Shown: one piece after another, positions 37,296-42,560 of the stretch
How positions within the stretch are numbered: the first letter of the stretch is position 1
Layout of the letters: the number at the start of each line of letters is the position of its first letter
Assembly: GCA_945897825.1 (NCBI GenBank)
Contig: CAMDGX010000034.1
Span: 1-42,560, forward strand
DNA length: 42,560 bases
Reading direction: 5' to 3'
From: Asaia bogorensis
Lineage (GTDB): Bacteria > Pseudomonadota > Alphaproteobacteria > Acetobacterales > Acetobacteraceae
Notes under the pieces: model-generated
Databases searched by the model: none
Told to the model about the DNA's origin: nothing
Seen by the model: the letters and a program-made list of their open reading frames with translations, nothing else
Translations under genes and position numbers: made by a program

Positions 37296-37874
37296 ATGAA
37301 CGACGAGATCGACCGGCTGTTCGCCCAGGTCCACGCCATCGAGGCGCAGATCGAAGACCAGCTGGACGCGCACCGCGCGCAGTTCCGCTACCGCATGGCG
37401 CAGGGCCGCGCTGAGTTCGAGGCCGAGGCCCGCCGGCTGCATCAAACCCTGCGCGCCGGTCTGCTGCGCTACCTCTGGGAGACGCCCTGGCGCCACCTTC
37501 TCGTCGCGCCGGTGATCTATGCGATGGTGGTGCCGTTCGCGCTGCTGGATGTGAGCCTGACCGTCTACCAGCACATCTGCTTCCGCGCCTGGGGCATCGC
37601 CCGCGTGCCCCGGCGGGACCACATCGTGCTGGACCGCCACCGCCTCGGCTACCTCAACATCATCGAGAAGCTGAACTGCCTCTATTGCAGCTACGCCAAC
37701 GGCCTGTTGGGCTATGCGCGCGAGATCGCCGGGCGCACCGAGCAATACTGGTGCCCGATCCGCCACGCCACCGCCATCCGCGGCCCGCACAGCCGCTACA
37801 AGGCCTTCGTCGACTACGGCGACGCCGAAGGTTACCGCGCCCGGCTCGAGGAACTGCGCGCCAAGCTGCGCTGA
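37296..37874 (+). CDS. Conserved membrane protein with cysteine motifs, function unknown
   Basis: A protein of 192 residues from ATG 37296, which has GGAGA 10 nt upstream. ATG 37281 is an in-frame alternative adding 5 residues. An N-terminal amphipathic/coiled-coil stretch (about 1-60) precedes one or two membrane segments (VAPVIYAMVVPFALLDVSLT). A highly ordered C-terminal part carries HRLGYLNIIEKLNC, CLYCSYANG and EQYWCPIRHA, three cysteines suited to metal or heme binding. The pattern looks strongly conserved, but I cannot name a function. It ends 3 bp from the convergent CoA-transferase stop. Confidence 0.8.
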   Translation: MNDEIDRLFAQVHAIEAQIEDQLDAHRAQFRYRMAQGRAEFEAEARRLHQTLRAGLLRYLWETPWRHLLVAPVIYAMVVPFALLDVSLTVYQHICFRAWGIARVPRRDHIVLDRHRLGYLNIIEKLNCLYCSYANGLLGYAREIAGRTEQYWCPIRHATAIRGPHSRYKAFVDYGDAEGYRARLEELRAKLR

Positions 37875-37877
37875 CCG

Positions 37878-38999
37878 CTAGGCGCCCGACCGCAACGCCT
37901 GGTCCGCCCCCAGCGCCGGCGCCCCGCTTACAACCGGCGGCCGCACCCCGTCGAAGCTCATCGGCAACCCGATCAACGGCAGCGTCATCCCCGGCGGCGG
38001 CTGCAACAACCCCAGCGCAGCCACCTGCGTATCCGTATGCAGCACCCCCATGTCGTTGATCGGCGCGCACGGCACCCCGATCGCCTCGAACCGCTCCTCC
38101 CAGAATGCAGAGGGCTTCCGCGTCATGATCGCCGAGATCAGTCCGATGATCTCCTCCTTGTTGCCCGCCCGCGCCGCGTTGGTGGCATAGCGCGGATCGG
38201 CGGCCCACTCGGGATGCCCCAGCTCGGCCGCCATCTTGGCGAACAGCCGGTCCGTCGCCGCCGCCACCACCAGCTCCCGGTCCGCCGTCGGCAGCGCCTG
38301 GAACACCACCACGCGAGGGTTGCCGCTCCGGTCCCGCTGCGGATGTTTCCCGGATTCGGCAAACGCCGCCCAATGCCCGCTCATCCACCCCATCGCCGTC
38401 TCCAGCAGCGAGGTATCGACGATCCCGCCCGCCCCGGTCCGCTCCCGCCGCAGCAGCGCCGCCAGGATCCCCATCGCCGCCCACATCCCGGTGCCGAGAT
38501 CGAGCACCTGCACCCCGATCCGGCTCGGCGCCCCCGCCGGATCGCCGTTCAGCGCGAACAGCCCGGAAAACGCCTGCACCATCGGCTCGAACCCCGGCGA
38601 CATCCGCCGCGGCCCCACCGCCCCCAGCGCCCACAGCGAGCAATAGACCAGCCGCTTATTGCCCGCGACCATCGCCTCGGCCCCCAGCCCCAGCTTCTCC
38701 AGCGCCCCGGGGCGCAAATTCTGCACCACCACGTCGCTCTGCCCGATCCGTTCCACCAGCCAGGCGAAATCGTCCTCGTTGCGGAAATCCAGCGTCACGC
38801 TGCGCTTGTTCATGTTCATGGCCTGGAATGTGGTGGCCATCCCGCCATGGAACGGCGGCCCCCAGCCGCGCGCATTGTCCCCCTCCGGCCGCTCGACCTT
38901 CAGCACCTCGGCCCCCATCAGCGCCAGGATCTGCCCGGCATAGGGCCCCGCCAAATTCTCCGCGATCTCGACAACCTTCACGCCCTGCAGCGGCAACAT
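37878..38999 (-). CDS. CaiB/BaiF family CoA-transferase
   Basis: A 373-residue family III CoA-transferase that moves CoA between carboxylic acids. The N-terminal motif MLPLQGVKVVEIAENLAGP leads to KVERPEGDNARGWGPPF, the CoA-binding region. LRPGALEKLGLG and the catalytic-Asp segment VLDLGTGMWAAMGILAAL follow. The ATG at 38999 overlaps the stop of the nitronate monooxygenase gene (TGATG), with a GTG one codon upstream as an alternative. The pair is clearly co-translated, pointing to catabolism of an acyl-CoA linked substrate. Confidence 0.92.
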   Translation of the reverse strand: MLPLQGVKVVEIAENLAGPYAGQILALMGAEVLKVERPEGDNARGWGPPFHGGMATTFQAMNMNKRSVTLDFRNEDDFAWLVERIGQSDVVVQNLRPGALEKLGLGAEAMVAGNKRLVYCSLWALGAVGPRRMSPGFEPMVQAFSGLFALNGDPAGAPSRIGVQVLDLGTGMWAAMGILAALLRRERTGAGGIVDTSLLETAMGWMSGHWAAFAESGKHPQRDRSGNPRVVVFQALPTADRELVVAAATDRLFAKMAAELGHPEWAADPRYATNAARAGNKEEIIGLISAIMTRKPSAFWEERFEAIGVPCAPINDMGVLHTDTQVAALGLLQPPPGMTLPLIGLPMSFDGVRPPVVSGAPALGADQALRSGA

Positions 39000-39943
39000 C
39001 ACGACACCAGCCCCGCCACGCGCGCGCCCGCCGCGCGATACTCACGCTCTAGCCGATCCACCAGCTCGGCCACGCCCGGAATGTCGGCGATCACCCCCGC
39101 GCCCTGGCCCGCGCCCCAGATATCCTTCCAGGCCTTCGGCTTCTCCCGCTTGTGCCCGGCGACATAGGTCTTCCCCGCTTCCACCGCCGGCAAATTCGCC
39201 GGATCGAGCCCGGCGGCGATCATGCTCTTGCTCAGGTAGTTGCCATGCACGCCGGAAAAGAAATTCGTATACGTCACATCCTTGCTGCCGCTCTCGACGA
39301 TCATCCGCTTGTAGCCGTCGGCCGCCTGTGCCTCGCGCGTCGCGATGAACCGCGTGCCCATGTAGACCATGTCCGCCCCCATCGCCTGCGCCGCCAGCAC
39401 CGACGCCCCGTCCGAGATCGCCCCGGCCAGCACGATCGTCCCGCCGAAGAACTTCCGAACTTCCGGCAACAACGCGAACGGCGACGTCGCCCCGCCATGC
39501 CCGCCCGCCCCGGCGCACACCAGGATCAGCCCGTCCACCCCCTGCTCCACCGCCTTCTCCGCATGGCGCACGGTGGTGACATCGTGGAACACCAGCCCGC
39601 CATACTCATGCGCCCCCTGCACCACCTCCGAAGGCGGCCGCAGCGAGGTGATGATCAGCGGCACGCGAAACTTCATGCAGGTCGCAAGATCGCCCGAAAG
39701 CCGGTCATTGCTCGCGTGGCAGATCAGGTTCACCCCATACAGCCCATGCGTCCCCTCAAGCCGCCCCTGCAATTCCTCCAGCCACCGGGGGAAATCCTCC
39801 TGCGGCCGTGCATTCAGCGCCGGAAACGTCCCCAGCACCCCCGCCCGGCACTGCGCCTCGACCAAATCCAGCCCCGACACGATGAACATCGGCGAGCCGA
39901 TCACCGGCAGGCGCAGACGGCTGAACTGTTGCGGCAACGGCAT
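38999..39943 (-). CDS. Nitronate monooxygenase family protein
   Basis: A 314-residue FMN-dependent TIM barrel of the nitronate monooxygenase/2-nitropropane dioxygenase family. LRLPVIGSPMFIVSG starts the barrel. The FMN/active-site loop CAGAGGHGGATSPFALLPEV carries the conserved His, and LAGAISDGASVLAAQAMGAD and GTRFIATREAQA bind flavin phosphate. Such proteins oxidise nitronates or act as enoyl reductases. The stop overlaps the CoA-transferase start. It is divergent from the enoyl-CoA hydratase gene, with a 130-bp shared upstream region. Confidence 0.92.
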   Translation of the reverse strand: MPLPQQFSRLRLPVIGSPMFIVSGLDLVEAQCRAGVLGTFPALNARPQEDFPRWLEELQGRLEGTHGLYGVNLICHASNDRLSGDLATCMKFRVPLIITSLRPPSEVVQGAHEYGGLVFHDVTTVRHAEKAVEQGVDGLILVCAGAGGHGGATSPFALLPEVRKFFGGTIVLAGAISDGASVLAAQAMGADMVYMGTRFIATREAQAADGYKRMIVESGSKDVTYTNFFSGVHGNYLSKSMIAAGLDPANLPAVEAGKTYVAGHKREKPKAWKDIWGAGQGAGVIADIPGVAELVDRLEREYRAAGARVAGLVS

Positions 39944-40073
39944 GGCGCGCTCCTCCTCGTTGCCCTCACCGTGGGCAACCCCTCACCGTCCGTCAACGTC
40001 GCCCCATCCCCCCTGTTCATCTTCCCTGAACCCCCGCCCCGCGCCAAACTCCCCCGCAAAGGGAGAACCGCCA

Positions 40074-40847
40074 ATGCACGTCCAAACCACCATCGAAGGC
40101 GCCGTCGCCACCGTCACCCTCAACCGCCCCGAGCGCATGAACGCCCTCACCAAGGAAATGCGCGAGGAGCTGATCGAGGCGTTCCAGTCGCTCCGCTTCA
40201 ACAACGACGTCCGTGCCGTCATCCTCACCGGTGCCGGCGCCAATTTCTGCGCCGGTGCGGACATCGACCGCATGAACGAGGAAGACCTCCGCGCCCGCCG
40301 CGATCGCCTCCAGGGCCTCAGCCAAACCTACATGCGCATCCTCCACGCGCTGGAAAAGCCCGTCATCTGCGCCATGCGCGGCCACGCCGTCGGCATCGGC
40401 ATGTCCCTTGTGCTGGGCTGCGACATCGTGCTCGCCAGCGATACCGCCCGCCTCGGCCAGACCTTCCGCCGCATCGGCTACGCGCCCGACGGCGGCGGCA
40501 TCTGGTTCCTCGCCCGCCGCCTGCCGATGAACATCGCCAAGGAATTCGTCTACACCGGCCGCGTCATCGACGCCGCCGAAGCCCACCGCCTCGGCCTGGT
40601 CAACCACGTCATCCCCGACGCCGAACTGATGGACCGCGCGAACGCCATGGCCGCCGATCTCGCCGAAGGCCCGACCTTCGCCCTCGGACTTTCCAAGAAA
40701 CTCTTCCACGTCGCCTCGGGGCCCAGCCTGGAAGACTACCTGGAATACGAAGCCTTCGTGCAGCCCACACTCGGCATGTCGCATGACCACAAGGAAGGCG
40801 TGGCGGCGTTCAAGGAGAAGCGGAAGCCGAAGTTCAAGGGAAGGTAA
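40074..40847 (+). CDS. Enoyl-CoA hydratase/isomerase family protein (PaaG-like)
   Basis: A 257-residue crotonase-fold enzyme. VTLNRPERMNALTKEM and the oxyanion-hole segments FCAGADIDRM and GHAVGIGMSL are present. At the catalytic loop the sequence reads GQTFRRIGYAPDGGGIWFLAR. The first hydratase Glu is replaced (QTF) and an Asp precedes GGG, as in PaaG-type isomerases, so isomerase activity is more likely than hydration. AAAGGGAGAA precedes ATG 40074. The frame is open upstream but overlaps the divergent gene. TAA stop, flush with repeat element 4. Confidence 0.92.
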   Translation: MHVQTTIEGAVATVTLNRPERMNALTKEMREELIEAFQSLRFNNDVRAVILTGAGANFCAGADIDRMNEEDLRARRDRLQGLSQTYMRILHALEKPVICAMRGHAVGIGMSLVLGCDIVLASDTARLGQTFRRIGYAPDGGGIWFLARRLPMNIAKEFVYTGRVIDAAEAHRLGLVNHVIPDAELMDRANAMAADLAEGPTFALGLSKKLFHVASGPSLEDYLEYEAFVQPTLGMSHDHKEGVAAFKEKRKPKFKGR

Positions 40848-40973
40848 GAACGTTCTTTTTTAAAAAAAGAACCAAAAAACTTTCATCCATTTGCACCGCT
40901 CGTAACCGTTCAGGCTCGGTGCAAATGGATAAAGTCTTTTTGCTTCTTTTTCTTCAGAAAAAGAAGACCCTTC
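40848..40973. repeat. Triple-hairpin intergenic element, copy 4 (inverted)
   Basis: Hairpin G has arms GTTCTTTTTT (40852-40861) and AAAAAAGAAC (40863-40872). The central stem is CCATTTGCACCG (40887-40898) with CGGTGCAAATGG (40917-40928), a perfect 12 bp. Hairpin K (40943-40966) has arms CTTCTTTTTCT and AGAAAAAGAAG, identical to copy 3. It lies between the convergent enoyl-CoA hydratase and Hint-protein genes. The order is G-centre-K, the same as copy 3. Confidence 0.92.
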
Positions 40974-42560
40974 CTAAACCTCCGCCAGAACCTCCCGCCC
41001 ACCGGCGCGATACAACCCCAGCCCCCCCTCCGGCGCCGCAATCCGGAACCCGCACCGCCCGCCGGCCATCCCCGCCCGGTCCAGGTCCACCCGATACCGG
41101 TTCGCCACCCCGCGCCCCACCACGGCGCCCCCGTCGCGCAGTTCCAGTTCGACCGGCTCCCCGGGCGAAAGCGGATCGAACGCCCACCCCTCCAGCACCC
41201 CGCCCATCCGCCGCTCCACATTGAATCGCAGCGCCGACCGCCGCGCGGCACCGCCAACCCCCGCCCGCCGCGCCAGCCCTCGCCGGACCGCCTCCACGCG
41301 AAACCCGTCCTCCACCCGCGCGATCGGCAACGCCGCCGGCACATGTGCGGGATCGAGCGCCAGCGCCGCAAAACTCGCCGCATTGTGGAACATCGCCCGG
41401 CTGTCCTGGTCCAGGAACGTCTCCGCCGCCGCCCCCTCGGCCAGCACCAGCGCCTGGTCATCCAGTTCGATGTGGCAATACTGCATCCCCCCCGCCGGCG
41501 CCGCGCGCAGGATGCTCGCGCCATTCGCCAAAGCCGCTGCAGGGATCAACAACCCTCCCGCGAGCAATGCATGCTGCGGTGACAGGTACAGATCCCGTCG
41601 CGGCACGCCCCCCCCCAGCGCGCCCGCCCGCACCAGCACCGGGCGCAATTCCGGCTTGGCCGCAATCTCCGCGCGGGACACCTCCCGCCGCCCGATCCAC
41701 CGCACCCGCCGCGCCACGCCGCCGCGTGTCAGCACCATGTCGCCGATCCGCAGCCGCTCGACCGCCACCTCGCCGAACGGCGTGGCGATCGCCGTCCCAT
41801 GCCGGAAACACGCCACCGTCGACGCCGCCACCGCCGACAGCACCACAAGCGTCCCGCCGCCGGGATCGGCCGACAGCACCACCTGGTGGCGCATGAGGTC
41901 GAACTCCGGATCGATCGCCAGGGTCAGGCTGAGCGCGCCATCGCCGATCCGCAGCCGGTTGCCCGCCTCCACGCTGGCACTCGCCGTCAACGCCGAGACG
42001 GACCGCAGCGCAATTTCGCCGCCCTCGCCCAGCCCCGACAGCGTCGCCGCCGGCGCCACCGTGCCCTCGACGATCAGCCGCGCCTGTGCGCCGGCCGCGA
42101 AGCGGATCGGCCCGGCCCCGCCCGCCTCGGCCCGCCCGAGCTGGAGCGCGGCGCCGTCCAGCAGCGTGATGCCGCCGCCGAAACTGTTCACCGCCGTCAG
42201 CACCACGGTCCCGCCCGCGGCGATCACCAGCGAGCCACCGCCCACGCCATTCGCCAACAGCGGCGCATCGGCAATGACATCGGCCACCACCAGCGTGCCG
42301 CCGGGCAGGGCAGACAGCGTCACCACCTGCCCCCCCTGCAACAGGATGCCGCTGCCCAGTCCCGCGCCATCCGCGCCGGGCTGGCCGAACAGCGGCCCCT
42401 CGCCCCCAGCGCCACCGGCGGCGCTGCCGCCCGCGATGTCGCCGCCGATGATGGCCAGGCTACCGCCGGCCTGCACGAAGATCGCACCGCCCCCGCCCAT
42501 CCCGCCGCCGCCGGCCGCACCGTCCGCGTCGATGCCGCCCGACCCGCCGCCGACACCCGC
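40974..42560 (-). CDS. Gly-rich protein with C-terminal Hint domain (5' end outside window)
   Basis: The frame is open from the TAG at 40974 to the right edge, so at least 528 residues are present and the N-terminus is missing. The first part visible is Gly/Ala-rich beta-repeat sequence typical of secreted or surface proteins (AGGSLAIIGGDIAGG, GGGITLLDGAALQLG). A Hint_2-type domain follows: VACFRHGTAIATPFGEVAVE starts with the Cys expected at the splice junction, followed by RIGDMVLTRGG and YLSPQHALLAGG. About 120 residues come after it. Such proteins are common in Acetobacteraceae, and their processing is largely untested. TAG stop next to repeat element 4. Confidence 0.85.
   Translation of the reverse strand, partial: AGVGGGSGGIDADGAAGGGGMGGGGAIFVQAGGSLAIIGGDIAGGSAAGGAGGEGPLFGQPGADGAGLGSGILLQGGQVVTLSALPGGTLVVADVIADAPLLANGVGGGSLVIAAGGTVVLTAVNSFGGGITLLDGAALQLGRAEAGGAGPIRFAAGAQARLIVEGTVAPAATLSGLGEGGEIALRSVSALTASASVEAGNRLRIGDGALSLTLAIDPEFDLMRHQVVLSADPGGGTLVVLSAVAASTVACFRHGTAIATPFGEVAVERLRIGDMVLTRGGVARRVRWIGRREVSRAEIAAKPELRPVLVRAGALGGGVPRRDLYLSPQHALLAGGLLIPAAALANGASILRAAPAGGMQYCHIELDDQALVLAEGAAAETFLDQDSRAMFHNAASFAALALDPAHVPAALPIARVEDGFRVEAVRRGLARRAGVGGAARRSALRFNVERRMGGVLEGWAFDPLSPGEPVELELRDGGAVVGRGVANRYRVDLDRAGMAGGRCGFRIAAPEGGLGLYRAGGREVLAEV

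Noticed and set aside
17151-40973. Interpretation of the four repeats as CRISPR or as insertion sequences.
   Set aside because: They are single, kilobases apart, without spacers, cas genes, transposase or visible target-site duplications.
17041-41224. Short open frames reading through the repeat elements and giving similar peptides such as MDEVFLLLFVHKKK (for example 17041-17268, 21139-21333, 40919-41224).
   Set aside because: Their similarity is caused by the shared hairpin DNA. They overlap real gene ends, and the frames outside the elements are unrelated.

Overview
The window looks like a high-GC alphaproteobacterial chromosome, most likely Acetobacteraceae (Roseomonas/Rhodopila-like). 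That placement is inference from gene content: tandem Tat-exported peptide-binding proteins, a form II CoxL-type molybdenum hydroxylase, a Hint_2-domain protein, DUF2852, several LLM flavoenzymes and M14/S9 peptidases. No rRNA, tRNA, transposase, phage gene or CRISPR array was seen. The very long antisense open frames are high-GC artefacts and are left out.

Layout. (1) 1-9450: a peptide/nickel-type ABC uptake locus on the + strand. It has four tandem paralogous solute-binding proteins (the first cut by the window edge), then a 462-bp gap, then two permeases and two ATPases (DppB-C-D-F type). GC-rich hairpins follow three of the four binding-protein genes and the last ATPase gene. (2) 9510-11856: a SulP-STAS anion transporter and a tandem universal-stress protein. 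(3) 11993-15770: a coxS-coxL-coxM set (2Fe-2S, Mo and FAD subunits) with the form II active-site loop AYRGAGR, ending in an intrinsic terminator. A small secreted protein and an epoxide hydrolase follow. (4) 17287-21260: an LLM monooxygenase (-), then a strong-looking promoter, an odd Pro/Arg-rich open frame, btpA and an FGGY sugar kinase (+). (5) 21388-27785, all on -: amidase, DUF2852 protein, TetR regulator, S9 peptidase, DSD1-type PLP enzyme and a PaaI-type thioesterase. (6) 27877-32029 (+): M14 carboxypeptidase-like protein, nitroreductase, MalY-type aminotransferase, DUF1330 protein. (7) 32088-36013 (-): leishmanolysin-like protease, second LLM enzyme, SDR and a family-3 binding protein without a signal peptide. 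(8) 36090-42560: ABM monooxygenase and MBL hydrolase (overlapping), a Cys-containing membrane protein, CaiB/BaiF CoA-transferase and nitronate monooxygenase (overlapping, -), a PaaG-like enoyl-CoA hydratase/isomerase (+), and a Gly-rich Hint-domain protein that runs off the right edge (-).

The most unusual signal is a family of four intergenic elements of about 125-145 bp at 17151, 21261, 35138 and 40848. Each is a triple hairpin: two AT-rich hairpins of about 21-24 nt flank a central CCATTTGC.../...GCAAATGG stem. Three sit between convergent gene pairs and all abut 3' ends of genes. Two lie in each orientation, the central stem shows compensatory base changes, and the neighbouring genes use TAG/TAA stops far more than the rest of the window. 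They look like a mobile or spreading family of bidirectional intrinsic terminators. A second regulatory signal is a pair of ATGTRAA...TTYACAT palindromes, one upstream of the DUF2852 gene and one overlapping the tetR start, suggesting a small TetR-DUF2852 regulon.
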